Counted from the first letter of the stretch, positions 27,853 to 37,215 are shown. The stretch: DNA of 64,000 nucleotides from Bordetella ansorpii (GCF_900078315.1 NZ_FKBS01000014.1:680802-744801), one strand, 5' to 3'. Made by a program: numbers and translations. Notes: generated from the sequence alone by a model not told the origin.

Positions 27853-28415
27853 ACGCGCACGAAGTGCAACATGGGTTGAGCTTGGCCCCGGCGCTGCTGA
27901 CCGAGGCCACGATACGCGGCCTGGCCGAGATGGTGGGCCAGGCGCTGATGGAAAAGGAATGGATGATGGGCACGGCCGAGTCGTGCACCGGCGGCCTGCT
28001 GGCCGGTGCGATCACATCGGTGCCCGGCTCCAGCCAGTGGTTCGAGCGCGGCTACGTCACCTACAGCAATACCGCCAAGACGAGCGATCTGGGGGTGTCG
28101 CCCGACACGCTCGATCATCACGGCGCGGTCAGCGAGCCCACGGCCCAGGAAATGGCCAATGGCGTGCTGCTGGCAACGCCCGAGGCCTACGTCGCGGTGT
28201 CCACGACCGGCATCGCCGGACCGGATGGCGGCACGCCGGGCAAGCCCGTGGGAATGGTGTGCTTCGGCTTCGCCACGCGCGCGGGGGAAGGTATCGCCAC
28301 GCGCTCGGCCACGCATGTTTTCTCGGGTGACCGCACGCAGGTGCGGCAGGGCGCAGTCGAATTCGCGCTGCGCACCCTGCTGGACATGCTGGGCGCGTCG
28401 GTCAATCGCTATTGA
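27849..28415 (+). CDS. pncC: Nicotinamide-nucleotide amidohydrolase PncC (CinA C-terminal family)
   Basis: A 188-residue CinA C-terminal-type protein. It has GTAESCTGGLLAGAITSVPGSSQWFERGYVTYSN, the family signature, then the AVSEPTAQEMANGV and STTGIAGPDGGTPGKPVG stretches. The enzyme deamidates nicotinamide mononucleotide in NAD salvage. It lacks the N-terminal CinA half, as in E. coli PncC. The ATG overlaps the pgpA stop (ATGA). Confidence 0.94.
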   Translation: MNAHEVQHGLSLAPALLTEATIRGLAEMVGQALMEKEWMMGTAESCTGGLLAGAITSVPGSSQWFERGYVTYSNTAKTSDLGVSPDTLDHHGAVSEPTAQEMANGVLLATPEAYVAVSTTGIAGPDGGTPGKPVGMVCFGFATRAGEGIATRSATHVFSGDRTQVRQGAVEFALRTLLDMLGASVNRY

Positions 28416-28427
28416 AGCTTGAAGGGC

Positions 28428-28460
28428 TCGCCCGGCCTGCCGTACGAGGCAGCCGGGCGA
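28428..28460. repeat. Stable hairpin between convergent pncC and pyrF
   Basis: TCGCCCGGCCTGCC pairs with GGCAGCCGGGCGA (one bulged C) over a six-base loop. It lies in the 85-bp gap between two convergent genes and could end transcription or block read-through. There is no T run directly after it on either strand, so it is not a classical terminator. Confidence 0.6.
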
Positions 28461-28500
28461 AAAGGCAACCGGGTGAAAGGCTTCACGCGCCGGGCGCGGA

Positions 28501-29319
28501 TCAACGCACAGCGTTGATCTCGTCGCGCAGGCCGCGCGCGGCAATCGCCGCGGCGTCGCGCCAATCGTCGCCGCCGCTGGCATACAGGATGGCGCGCGAC
28601 GAGTTGATCATCATGCCCGCGCCGGCCTTGTTGGCGCCCGCGCGCACGGTGGCCGTGACGTCGCCGCCTTGCGCGCCGATGCCGGGCACCAGCAGGGGCA
28701 CGGCATCGCCGATGCGCGCGCGCACTGCCGCCAGTTCATTCGGGAAGGTGGCGCCCACCACCAGGCCGCATTGGCCGGCGCTGTTCCACTTGTCAGCCAC
28801 CAGGCCGGCCACGTGCAGGTACAGAGGCTGGCCGTCTTCCATCTTCAGGAATTGCAGGTCCGATCCGCCGGGATTGGAGGTGCGGCACAGCACGATCACG
28901 CCGCGGTCGCTCCAGGCCAGGTAGGGTTCGATCGAGTCCAGGCCCATGTAGGGGCTGACCGTGAGCGCATCGGCGTTGTAGCGCTCGAAGGCTTCGCGCG
29001 CGTAGTTTTCGGCGGTGGAGCCGATGTCGCCGCGCTTGGCGTCCATCACGATCGGGCGGTCGGGATAGGTGTCGCGGATGTGGCGGCACAGCGCTTCGAG
29101 CTGGTCTTCGGCGCGGTGCGCGGCGAAATAGGCGATCTGCGGCTTGAAGCTGCAGGCGAATTCGGCCGTGGCGTCGACGATGGCGCGGCAGAACTGGAAG
29201 ATCGCGTCGGGCTGGCCCTGCAGTTCGCGGGGAAAGCGTTGCGGGTCGGGATCCAGGCCCACTTGCAGCAGCGAGCCGCTGGTGGTCCAGGCGTTTTCGA
29301 GTCGGTTCAGGAAGGTCAT
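28501..29319 (-). CDS. pyrF: Orotidine 5'-phosphate decarboxylase (type 2)
   Basis: A 272-residue enzyme of pyrimidine synthesis that converts OMP to UMP. It matches the longer type 2 family: [43 protein letters not shown] with the catalytic D-x-K-x2-[19 protein letters not shown], and [11 protein letters not shown] toward the end. It lies 7 bp downstream of ndh on the minus strand. Confidence 0.96.
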   Translation of the reverse strand: MTFLNRLENAWTTSGSLLQVGLDPDPQRFPRELQGQPDAIFQFCRAIVDATAEFACSFKPQIAYFAAHRAEDQLEALCRHIRDTYPDRPIVMDAKRGDIGSTAENYAREAFERYNADALTVSPYMGLDSIEPYLAWSDRGVIVLCRTSNPGGSDLQFLKMEDGQPLYLHVAGLVADKWNSAGQCGLVVGATFPNELAAVRARIGDAVPLLVPGIGAQGGDVTATVRAGANKAGAGMMINSSRAILYASGGDDWRDAAAIAARGLRDEINAVR

Positions 29320-29326
29320 GGCGTGG

Positions 29327-30646
29327 TCAGTGCAGTTTGACCCGGGGGCGGGTGCGCCGCATCAAGAGGCGCGCCAGGGCCAGAGAGGCGGTACGCGAGA
29401 TGCCCAGCACCGCGCGGTGGTGCATCAGGTGCAGGCTCATGTACATCAGGCGCGCCAGTGTACCGCTTACGAACAGGCCCCGTCCGGCCAGCTTGCCCAT
29501 CAGGCTGCCCACGCCGGCATCCTGGCCCAGCGACACCAGCGAGCCGTGATCCTTGTAGTGATAGGGCTCGGCGGATTCGGGGTTGTTGCGGATGCGCGCG
29601 GTGATTTTCTTGGCCAGGTAGTCGGCCTGCTGGTGCGCGGCCTGCGCGCGCGCCGGCACGTTGCGGCCCTCCGTCCAGGGCACCGCGCTGCAATCGCCCA
29701 GCGCCAGGATGTGCGGATCGGGGCTTTCCAGGCGCTCGTTCAATTGCAACTGGCCCATCTTGTTCAGCGGCAGATCGAGCGTGCCCATGACGGCCGGGCC
29801 CTTGATGCCGGCGGCCCACATGCACAGGTTGGCGGCGAACTCGCGGCCATCGGCGGTGCGCACGGAGTGCTCGGTGACTTCGGACACCCGGCAGCCGGTT
29901 TCCACGCGCACGCCCAGTTCGACCAGGCGCGCATGCGCCGCGCGCGAGATCTTTTCGGGCAGGGCCGACAGGATGCGCGGCGCGCCTTCGACCAGCGTGA
30001 TCGCCAGGTCGCGGTCGGCGCGGAAATTGGGCAAGCCATAGGCGCTGACGACGTGGCCGGCCTCGATCAGTTCGACGGCCAGCTCGACGCCGGTGGCGCC
30101 GCCGCCCACGATGACCAGGTCCAGGCGGGCGGCGGGATCGCGCACCTTGGCCTGGTCGACCTGGGCCATCGCCTTCAGCATGGTCAGGCGGAACTGCTCG
30201 GCGCCTTCGGTGGTGTCCAGCGTGACGGCGTGTTCGGCCGCGCCGGGCGTGCCGAAGAAGTGCGAGATGCTGCCGATGGCCAGCACCAGCGTGTCGTAGA
30301 GCATTTCGCGTTCGGGCAACACGGTCTGGCCGCCGCCGTCGTTCACGGCGCCGATGCGGATGGCGCGGCGTTCGCGATCCACTTCCAGCAATTCGCCCTG
30401 GGCGAAGGCAAAGCCGCACAGATGCGCCAACATCAGGTAGGACAGGCCTTCCTGATGGATGTCTAGCGTGCCCGCGGCCGCCTCGTGCAGCGAAGGCTTC
30501 CAGATATGGAAGGGCCGGCTGTCGACCAGAGTGATGCGGTCACGGCCGTGGATGCGGCCCAGTTGGGCGGCCAGTTCCAGGCCGCCCGCCCCGCCGCCGA
30601 CGATAACGATACGCCGGGAGGGTTCGGATGTAGAGGTGTGCGCCAT
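29327..30646 (-). CDS. ndh: Type II NADH:quinone oxidoreductase
   Basis: A 439-residue flavoprotein of the NDH-2 family. The N-terminal FAD-binding GxGxxG reads [14 protein letters not shown], the NAD(P)H-binding one [17 protein letters not shown], and the second FAD contact is [11 protein letters not shown]. The [14 protein letters not shown] helix and a C-terminal amphipathic region follow. It passes electrons from NADH to quinone without pumping protons and sits on the inner face of the membrane. The 7-bp gap to pyrF suggests a shared transcript. Confidence 0.93.
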   Translation of the reverse strand: MAHTSTSEPSRRIVIVGGGAGGLELAAQLGRIHGRDRITLVDSRPFHIWKPSLHEAAAGTLDIHQEGLSYLMLAHLCGFAFAQGELLEVDRERRAIRIGAVNDGGGQTVLPEREMLYDTLVLAIGSISHFFGTPGAAEHAVTLDTTEGAEQFRLTMLKAMAQVDQAKVRDPAARLDLVIVGGGATGVELAVELIEAGHVVSAYGLPNFRADRDLAITLVEGAPRILSALPEKISRAAHARLVELGVRVETGCRVSEVTEHSVRTADGREFAANLCMWAAGIKGPAVMGTLDLPLNKMGQLQLNERLESPDPHILALGDCSAVPWTEGRNVPARAQAAHQQADYLAKKITARIRNNPESAEPYHYKDHGSLVSLGQDAGVGSLMGKLAGRGLFVSGTLARLMYMSLHLMHHRAVLGISRTASLALARLLMRRTRPRVKLH

Positions 30647-30733
30647 GGTCCGAGTATAGAGTCGGGCTTCGCGCTCGGGTAGATGACCGCTTGCCGCACC
30701 CAGCGGGTGTCGTGCCCCTGGGGGCGGCCACGG

Positions 30734-31132
30734 TTACATCAGGAACCGGCTGATGGCTACGGCGACCCACACCGCCACGGTGAAGAACAGCATCAGCATC
30801 ACGGCGGCGCTGCCCAGGTCCTTGGCGCGGCCCAGCAGCGGGTGCGTCTCGACCGACAGGGCATCGGCCAGCGCCTCGACGGCGGAATTCAGCAGTTCGA
30901 CCACCAGCACCAGGATGACGGCGGCGATCAGGATGAAGACTTCGTCGGTGGTGCGGCCCAGGAAGAAGGCGGCGGGGACCAGCAGGATGGCCAGGACCAG
31001 TTCCTGGCGGAAAGCCGCCTCGTACTTGATCGCGGCCTTCAGGCCCTGGAATGAGTAGCGCAGCGCATTGATGATGCGGCGCAGGCCGCCTGTGCTTTTA
31101 TAGGGCGATTGCGGCGGAAGGTTGGGCGACAT
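30734..31132 (-). CDS. dgkA: Diacylglycerol kinase
   Basis: A 132-residue membrane protein with three hydrophobic helices. It has the DgkA family motif VVELLNSAVEALADAL with catalytic Glu/Asn and then GRAKDLGSAAV. It phosphorylates diacylglycerol to phosphatidic acid at the inner membrane. The length is in the usual 120-135 range. Confidence 0.94.
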   Translation of the reverse strand: MSPNLPPQSPYKSTGGLRRIINALRYSFQGLKAAIKYEAAFRQELVLAILLVPAAFFLGRTTDEVFILIAAVILVLVVELLNSAVEALADALSVETHPLLGRAKDLGSAAVMLMLFFTVAVWVAVAISRFLM

Positions 31133-31276
31133 GACGCTCCGGGGGGAAAAGATTGCGACCGAGCCCGGTTTTTACCAGATATGTATGTAACCCGGAGGGT
31201 CGTAGGGTCAATAAGACGCGTCAGGCTAACCCTAGGTGTGGTGTGCACCCTACTCGAAGGGGGGCGCGTGGCAACG

Positions 31277-31708
31277 CTAGCCGGCGAAGCGGGACAGGGC
31301 GTCCAAACCGTTCGCCATGGCGGGCAGATACGTCTGATCGATCACCGTCGATCCGATGACCTTGGTTCCTTGGGCGTTATCCGGACAAATCACATAGTCC
31401 AGGGTTATCGAGCCCAGCCTCGGATCCACGATCTGCATGTCCAACCGCAGTATGCCTTCTCTTGAATCATAGGACACGGTTTTTCGTTCGGCCCCGTCTC
31501 TGATTGCCTGGTATAGCTCGTCTATCAGTTCCCGCAACTGGTTGACCTCGTCCCACATCATTTCCCATTGCACTCGGACGTCGATATGCCTCGTGGCGGC
31601 ATGCAGATCGACCTTCAGCCAGTCCAGAATCTTTTCTCCACTTTCATCGGGAAGATATTGGAGCGGCTTCAAGGCGAGAGTGAAGTCACCCGCGGGAATT
31701 GCGAACAT
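31277..31708 (-). CDS. Hypothetical small protein, orphan
   Basis: A 143-residue protein in DNA visibly less GC-rich than its neighbours. The start at 31708 has a well-spaced GAGG; the frame remains open for 480 bp upstream, into the opposite-strand FAH gene, which is unlikely to be coding. Features are an alternation of beta-like strands (FTLALKPLQYLP, VDLHAATRHIDVRVQWEMMW), one central amphipathic helix (VNQLRELIDELYQAIRDG) and an acidic character. The layout resembles WapI/DUF6228-type immunity proteins, but this is only a resemblance and no family can be assigned. It stands alone between dgkA and the FAH gene. Confidence 0.7.
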   Translation of the reverse strand: MFAIPAGDFTLALKPLQYLPDESGEKILDWLKVDLHAATRHIDVRVQWEMMWDEVNQLRELIDELYQAIRDGAERKTVSYDSREGILRLDMQIVDPRLGSITLDYVICPDNAQGTKVIGSTVIDQTYLPAMANGLDALSRFAG

Positions 31709-31961
31709 GATCGGGCCTCGGGGTTTGTATTGAAAGTGAACGGCTTTCCAGCCGGCCTCTCGAACCACACTGCCAAGTCTATGGGTTTTCAGTCCGAATC
31801 CGTCCAAAGGCATGCACGCCGAAGATCCCATTTCGCATGGGCCTGGCCGGATCGCAGGCGCGCCTTGCCATGTGCGTGTATCTTTGAGGCGGACGGTGGC
31901 CCCGTTTTTCCGGATGGCCACCGGATGCGACGATTTCCTCCCCATCAAAGGAACAGCCACC

Positions 31962-32828
31962 ATGAAACTGCTGCGCCATGGCGCCAAGGGCGCGGAGAAG
32001 CCCGCCCTGATCGACGCCCAGGGCCGCGTGCGCGACTTGTCGGAAGTGCTGCCGGACATCACCGGCCAGACCCTGGAGCCGCAGGCCCTGCAACGTCTGC
32101 GCGACCTGGATGCCTCCAAGCTGCCGCTGGTGCCGCAGCCCGGCCGCCTGGCGCCGCCCTGGGCGGGCATGGGCAAGTTCGTCTGCATCGGCCTGAACTA
32201 CGCCGATCACGCCGCCGAGGCCAATCTGCCGCTGCCGGCCGAACCCATCCTCTTCATGAAGCCCACGTCTTGCGTGGTGGGCAGCAACGATCCCGTCGTG
32301 CTGCCGAAAGATTCGGTCAAGAGCGACTGGGAAGTGGAACTGGGCGTGGTCATCGGCACGAAGGCGCGCTACGTGTCCGAAGACGACGCGCTGTCGTACG
32401 TGGCGGGCTATTGCGTGGTCAACGACGTGTCCGAGCGCGAATACCAGATCGAGCGCGGCGGCACCTGGGACAAGGGCAAGGGCTGCGACACTTTCGGTCC
32501 CGTGGGGCCGTGGCTGGTCACGGCCGACGAGGTGCCGGATCCGCAGGCGCTGGACCTGTGGCTGGACGTGAACGGCCAGCGTTTCCAGGCGGGCAACACC
32601 CGCACCATGGTGTTCGGCGTGGCGCAATTGGTCAGCTACGTCAGCCGCTTCATGACCCTGTATCCGGGCGACCTGATCTGCACGGGCACGCCGCCGGGCG
32701 TGGGCATGGGATGCAAGCCGCAGCCGGTGTACCTGAAGCCGGGCGACGAAATGCACCTGTCGGTGGCGGGCCTGGGCGAGCAGCGGCAACGCGTGCATGC
32801 CTGGAATCCCGACCTGATCGACCATTGA
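31962..32828 (+). CDS. Fumarylacetoacetate hydrolase family protein (first copy)
   Basis: A 288-residue FAH-superfamily enzyme. The metal-binding Glu residues lie in the SDWEVELGVVIG stretch, and other motifs are KFVCIGLNYADHAAE, FMKPTSCVVG, AGYCVVNDVSEREYQ, DTFGPVGPWLVTADEV, PGDLICTGTPPGVGMG. The family includes hydrolases and isomerases/decarboxylases acting on oxo acids such as 2-keto-3-deoxy sugar acids and ureidoglycolate. AAAGGA at 31948-31953 precedes the ATG. The mannitol-dehydrogenase-like gene starts 49 bp downstream, so both may act on one sugar-acid route. Confidence 0.9.
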   Translation: MKLLRHGAKGAEKPALIDAQGRVRDLSEVLPDITGQTLEPQALQRLRDLDASKLPLVPQPGRLAPPWAGMGKFVCIGLNYADHAAEANLPLPAEPILFMKPTSCVVGSNDPVVLPKDSVKSDWEVELGVVIGTKARYVSEDDALSYVAGYCVVNDVSEREYQIERGGTWDKGKGCDTFGPVGPWLVTADEVPDPQALDLWLDVNGQRFQAGNTRTMVFGVAQLVSYVSRFMTLYPGDLICTGTPPGVGMGCKPQPVYLKPGDEMHLSVAGLGEQRQRVHAWNPDLIDH

Positions 32829-32877
32829 GGCGCCACGGGATGAGCGCCGTGGGGAACCGGGCAGAGGACGGGCACCG

Positions 32878-34395
32878 ATGAGACGCCTGCATCCGGCCTT
32901 GCTGGCCGGCCTGCCCGCCGACGTGCAGCGGCCGGGGTATGACCGCAAGGCCTTGCAGGCAGGCATCGTGCAGTTGGGCATCGATGATGCGCCGCGCGCG
33001 TTGCTGGCCGCCGTGACCGACGCGGCCATCGAGGCCAGCGGCGACCTGCGCTGGGGCATCGTCGGCGTGTCTCTGGACCGTGCGCACGGGCATGAGGCCC
33101 TGGTGCGGCAGAATGGCCTCTACACCCTGGCGCTGCGCGATACCGAGCCGAACGGCCTGGTGCGCGAACGCCTGCGCGTGATCGGCGCGGTGCTGCGCGT
33201 GCTGGATGCACGGCAGAATCCCCAGGCGGTGCTCGATCAGATCGCGCATGAAGACACCCGTGTGGTCAGCGTGAGTCTGGCGGATGACGAGACGACGTGG
33301 CACGAGGGCGGTGAGGAGGCCGACGATGACGATCCGGCCTACGCTCTTGCGCCGCGCGGCGCCATCGGCCTGCTGGTGCACGGCCTGAAGCAACGCCGAG
33401 GCCAGGGAGGCGCGGCGGTGAGCGTGCTGTCGTGCGACGACAGGCCCGCCAACGGCCGCACGCTTCGCCGCCTGGTGTTGGCCTGCGCTTCACGCGTGGA
33501 CGAGGATCTGGCGGCGTGGATTGATGGCAACTGCGCCTTTCCCGACAGCATGACGGATCGCATCGTGCTTGCCTCGGACGACGGCGACCGCGCGCGCATT
33601 TCCCAGGCGGTTGGGCTGGAGGACGGTTGCCCGGTGCAGGCCGAGCCCTATCTGGACTGGGTGATCGAAGACAGCTTCGTCGCGGGCCGGCCGCCCTGGG
33701 AGGCCGCCGCGGGCCCGCATGGCATGGTGCGCCTGGTGCCGGACAGCGCGCCGTTCGCGCGGCTGAAGCAGCGCATGGCCGACGGCCCCCGTGCGGCGCT
33801 GGCCTACCTGGGCGCCGTGTCCGGCATGGCGACTACCAGCGGCACTTTTTCGCAACCCCATGTACGCGCTTTCATCGACGCGATGATGCGCGAGGAAATT
33901 GCCAGCACGTTGGACGACATGCCAGGGGTGGATCTGGCCGGATATCACGCGCGGCAATTGGCACGCCTGTCCAATCTGGCGCTGTCGCAGGGCACTCACC
34001 GAAGCGCGGCCAATGGCTCGCTGACGGTGCCGTCATGCCTGTTGGCGCCTTTGCGCGAACGCGCCCGGGCAGGGCATGCCTATGACCGCCTGGCGCTGGC
34101 CGTGGCGGCGTGGCTGCACTACCTGAGAGGGCAGGACGAACTGGGCCTGTCCTATCCAGTACTCGACCCCCAGGCCGATGAGTTCGCGCGCCGCCATGTC
34201 GACGCGCAGCACGCGGCTGACGCGGCTGGCGACGATCCAGGGCAGGCGGCCTGGCGGGTCATGGACGCCATGGCATTGCACACCGATATCTTCGGCGACC
34301 TGACGCATCAGCCGGACATCGCTCGCGAACTCGCTCGCAAGCTGGCTTTGCTGCGCTGGGCCGGCGTGCGGGGCGCGGTGCTCGACGCGGCATGA
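32878..34395 (+). CDS. Mannitol dehydrogenase/fructuronate reductase family, altered active site
   Basis: A 505-residue protein that follows the long-chain polyol dehydrogenase family along its full length: WGIVGVSL, QNGLYTLALRD, LSCDDRPANG, WIDGNCAFPDSMTDRIV, LDWVIEDSFVAGRPPWE, LAYLGAVSG, GVDLAGYHARQLARLSN. Key residues differ. In the usual K-x4-N-x2-H catalytic motif, Lys297 is kept but Asn becomes Asp302 and His becomes Arg305. The SCDN motif is SCDD, and the TE-GY and QIAMDGSQK motifs are lost. It may have new chemistry or be catalytically weak. The FAH-family gene precedes it by 49 bp, and family enzymes oxidise or reduce sugar alcohols and hexuronates. Confidence 0.85.
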   Translation: MRRLHPALLAGLPADVQRPGYDRKALQAGIVQLGIDDAPRALLAAVTDAAIEASGDLRWGIVGVSLDRAHGHEALVRQNGLYTLALRDTEPNGLVRERLRVIGAVLRVLDARQNPQAVLDQIAHEDTRVVSVSLADDETTWHEGGEEADDDDPAYALAPRGAIGLLVHGLKQRRGQGGAAVSVLSCDDRPANGRTLRRLVLACASRVDEDLAAWIDGNCAFPDSMTDRIVLASDDGDRARISQAVGLEDGCPVQAEPYLDWVIEDSFVAGRPPWEAAAGPHGMVRLVPDSAPFARLKQRMADGPRAALAYLGAVSGMATTSGTFSQPHVRAFIDAMMREEIASTLDDMPGVDLAGYHARQLARLSNLALSQGTHRSAANGSLTVPSCLLAPLRERARAGHAYDRLALAVAAWLHYLRGQDELGLSYPVLDPQADEFARRHVDAQHAADAAGDDPGQAAWRVMDAMALHTDIFGDLTHQPDIARELARKLALLRWAGVRGAVLDAA

Positions 34396-34543
34396 ACAAC
34401 GAGAATATTGAGATCAGGAGGCCCGCGTGGATCCGATCACGCAAGGGCCTTTGGCGGCAGCGGCGGACACGGAAGCATCGAGCGCGGCACGCTGCTTGGC
34501 CGCGGCGGCAGCTTCGTGCTGCTGCACAGCGGCGCCTGCGTGC

Positions 34544-35476
34544 TCATGACGGCCCGTGCTCCATCACCGTGTCGTCCTTGTTGTCCTGCGGGGCTTTCGG
34601 ATCGTTGCGCATGCTGCCGAACCGCAACGCGAACTGCCGGGTGAACACTGCGCCGAAGAAGAAGATCTGCGCCGAGTAATAGATCCACAGCAGCAGCGCG
34701 ATCAGCGATCCCGCGGCGCCGTACGCCGACACCGCCGCGCCGCGCGCCAGGTACATGCCGATGCCCCACTTGCCCACCAGGAACAGCGCTGCCGTCACGA
34801 TGGCGCCGGGAATCACGTCCAGCCATGGGATGCGCGTGCTGGGCAGCAGCTTGTACACCACCGCGAACAGCGCGGTGACGACGCAGAACGAGAAAGCCTG
34901 CGAGAACCAGTCTGCCAGCACGGCAAAGGTGGATGCCGCCCACATGTTGCCGTAGTACTTTTCCGCGGCCGCCAGCCCGGCGTTCACGGCCAGCGACACC
35001 AGCAGGAACAGTCCCAGCACCACCACCAGCCCGAACGACACCAGGCGGCTGCGCGCCATGGCCTTCAGCCCGCCTTTCTCCTTCACTTCCCACAGGTCGT
35101 CCAGGCTGGCTTTCAGCTCGGCAAACGCGGTCGTGGCGCTGAAGACCAGCACCCCGATGGAGATCAGCGCCGCGATCCAGCCGCTGCCGGATTCGTGCGC
35201 GCTGGCCAATACCGTCTGGATGACTTCCGCGCCGCGTTCGCCGATCAGGTCGCGCATCTGCGCCACCAGCTCGGACCGGACCGCATCCTCGCCGAAGAAG
35301 GCGCCCGCCACGGCGATCACCAGGATCAGCATGGGCGCCAGCGAGAACACCATGTACAGCGACAGCGCCGCGCCCTTGCTGGATGCGCGATGAAGCGACC
35401 ATTCGTTGGCGCAGTCCTTCATCAGGTTGCCGATCTCACGGAGGCGGGGAACGCGAAAACGTGACAGTACTTGCAT
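34544..35476 (-). CDS. YihY/virulence factor BrkB family membrane protein
   Basis: A 310-residue inner-membrane protein of the YihY (BrkB, formerly RNase BN) family with about six helices. Motifs include LHRASSKGAALSLYMVFSLAPMLILVIA, GWIAALISIGVLVFSATTAFAELKASLDDLW, and the C-terminal GAAGSLIALLLWIYYSAQIFFFGAVFTRQFA. The start at ATG 35476 has CAGGA upstream and gives the family-typical N-terminus; a longer in-frame extension is not supported. The family name refers to BrkB of Bordetella; the molecular role is unclear. Confidence 0.93.
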   Translation of the reverse strand: MQVLSRFRVPRLREIGNLMKDCANEWSLHRASSKGAALSLYMVFSLAPMLILVIAVAGAFFGEDAVRSELVAQMRDLIGERGAEVIQTVLASAHESGSGWIAALISIGVLVFSATTAFAELKASLDDLWEVKEKGGLKAMARSRLVSFGLVVVLGLFLLVSLAVNAGLAAAEKYYGNMWAASTFAVLADWFSQAFSFCVVTALFAVVYKLLPSTRIPWLDVIPGAIVTAALFLVGKWGIGMYLARGAAVSAYGAAGSLIALLLWIYYSAQIFFFGAVFTRQFALRFGSMRNDPKAPQDNKDDTVMEHGPS

Positions 35477-35713
35477 GCGTCGTCCTGAGAGCGTGGCGAA
35501 GATCCCATTGTAGAAAACCGTGCCGGATGCCCAAGCCGCGAATGGCGAGGAAATGTAAAGCTTTGGCGCTGTCCTGAAGGCCGGCCAGCGTTGAGGTCCG
35601 TGCTTTTTCTGGAAATTGCACCGTTGTGATGCGTGATTCGCCCCAACAAAGAGCATTTAAGGTAAAAAATGGTGCGATTTTTATTACAACCGCACCACTT
35701 TGAGGAAGAGATA

Positions 35714-37057
35714 GTGAAATACACGAGCGTCCAGCAGTTCCTGGAGGAAGTCGCCGCCCGCAATCCGGGCCAGCCCGAGTTCCTGCAGGCCGTGACCGAA
35801 GTGATGGAAAGCCTGTGGCCTTTCATCGAGCGGCATCCCCGCTACGCGGAACACAATCTGCTGGATCGCCTCGTGGAGCCCGAGCGCGTGGTGATGTTCC
35901 GCGTGTGCTGGACCGATGACCACGGCCAGGTGCAGGTCAACCGCGGCTACCGCATCCAGCACAGCATGGCCATCGGTCCCTACAAGGGCGGCCTGCGCTT
36001 CCATCCGTCGGTGACGCTGTCCGTGCTGAAGTTCCTGGCCTTCGAGCAGACCTTCAAGAACGCGCTGACCACGCTGCCCATGGGCGGCGCCAAGGGCGGC
36101 TCCGATTTCGATCCCAAGGGCAGGAGCGACGCCGAGGTGATGCGCTTCTGCCAGGCTTTCGTATCCGAACTCTATCGCCACGTCGGCGCCGACACCGACG
36201 TGCCGGCCGGCGATATCGGCGTGGGCGGCCGCGAAGTCGGTTTCATGGCCGGCATGTACAAGAAGCTGTCCAACCGCGCCGACTGCGTCTTCACGGGCAA
36301 GGGCCTGAGCTTCGGCGGTTCGCTGATCCGCCCCGAAGCCACCGGCTACGGCACGGTCTACTTCGCCGACGAAATGCTCAAGACGCGCGGCTTGTCGTTC
36401 GACGGTCTGCGCGTGTCGGTATCCGGCTCGGGCAATGTGGCCCAGTACGCCGTGGAGAAGGCCATGGCGCTGGGCGCCAAGGTGCTGACCGTCTCCGACT
36501 CGTCCGGCACCGTCGTCGACGAAGCGGGCTTCACGCCCGAGAAGCTGGCCATCCTGATGGACATCAAGAACGTGCAGTACGGCCGCATCAGCGAGTACGC
36601 CAGGCAGACGGGCTCGCAGTTCCTGGCGGGCGAGCGTCCGTGGCACGTGCCGGTCGACGTCGCGCTGCCGTGCGCCACGCAGAACGAGCTGGACGCCGAC
36701 GACGCCCTGCTGCTGATGCGCAACGGCGTGAAGTGCGTGGCCGAAGGCGCCAACATGCCTTGCACGCTGGACGCCGCGCACGCCTTCGAGGAGGCCCGCG
36801 TGCTGTATGCGCCGGGCAAGGCCAGCAACGCAGGCGGCGTGGCCACCTCGGGCCTGGAAATGAGCCAGAACTCGGTGCGCCTGCAATGGACGCGCGAAGA
36901 GGTCGACAGCCGCCTGCTGGAGATCATGCAGAGCATCCATGCCGCGTGCGTGCGCTACGGCAAGCGCGAGGACGGCACCGTCAGCTACATCGACGGCGCC
37001 AACATCGCGGGCTTCGTGAAGGTGGCCGAGGCCATGCAGGCGCAGGGCGTGGTGTAG
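35714..37057 (+). CDS. gdhA: NADP-specific glutamate dehydrogenase
   Basis: A 447-residue hexameric-type glutamate dehydrogenase. The GTG at 35714 has GAGGAAG six bases upstream and gives exactly the E. coli GdhA length; the in-frame ATG at 35669 is less likely. Motifs are FRVCWTDDHGQVQVNRGYRIQ, AIGPYKGGLRFHPSV, LPMGGAKGGSDFDPKG with the catalytic Lys, and VPAGDIGVGGREVGFM. The nucleotide-binding SVSGSGNVAQYA, EGANMPCTLDA and APGKASNAGGVATSGLEM follow. It assimilates ammonium by reductive amination of 2-oxoglutarate with NADPH. Confidence 0.96.
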   Translation: MKYTSVQQFLEEVAARNPGQPEFLQAVTEVMESLWPFIERHPRYAEHNLLDRLVEPERVVMFRVCWTDDHGQVQVNRGYRIQHSMAIGPYKGGLRFHPSVTLSVLKFLAFEQTFKNALTTLPMGGAKGGSDFDPKGRSDAEVMRFCQAFVSELYRHVGADTDVPAGDIGVGGREVGFMAGMYKKLSNRADCVFTGKGLSFGGSLIRPEATGYGTVYFADEMLKTRGLSFDGLRVSVSGSGNVAQYAVEKAMALGAKVLTVSDSSGTVVDEAGFTPEKLAILMDIKNVQYGRISEYARQTGSQFLAGERPWHVPVDVALPCATQNELDADDALLLMRNGVKCVAEGANMPCTLDAAHAFEEARVLYAPGKASNAGGVATSGLEMSQNSVRLQWTREEVDSRLLEIMQSIHAACVRYGKREDGTVSYIDGANIAGFVKVAEAMQAQGVV

Positions 37058-37062
37058 GGCAA

Positions 37063-37215
37063 TACTGATGCCCAAGGGCTACAAAGCATCCAGTTATTGC
37101 AATTTTTGTATCTCTTGGGCGACATTTTTGAAGATGTGGTCATTTATCTATTTTGTGTCCCAATGGCTACAAAAATCACTATAATCAAGAAAATTGCTGC
37201 CATGAGGCTACAAAA
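37063..37215. promoter_or_regulatory. Four operator-like elements and promoter upstream of hipBA
   Basis: Four 24-bp elements follow the scheme TTTTGTNNCC-N4-GGNNACAAAA. Element C (37151-37174) is nearly perfect. Element B (37104-37127) matches well in the left half and centre. Elements A (37063-37086) and D (37192-37215) have the right half GGCTACAAA but degenerate left halves. Start-to-start distances are 41, 47 and 41 bp. A consensus TATAAT at 37180-37185 lies just after element C, and element D runs into the hipB start codon, so occupancy should block transcription. The likely ligand is HipB. Confidence 0.65.

Noticed and set aside
31709-32188. Upstream extension of the orphan 31.3-kb gene
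   Set aside because: The extension runs antisense through the FAH-family gene; a good GAGG before ATG 31708 supports the short form.
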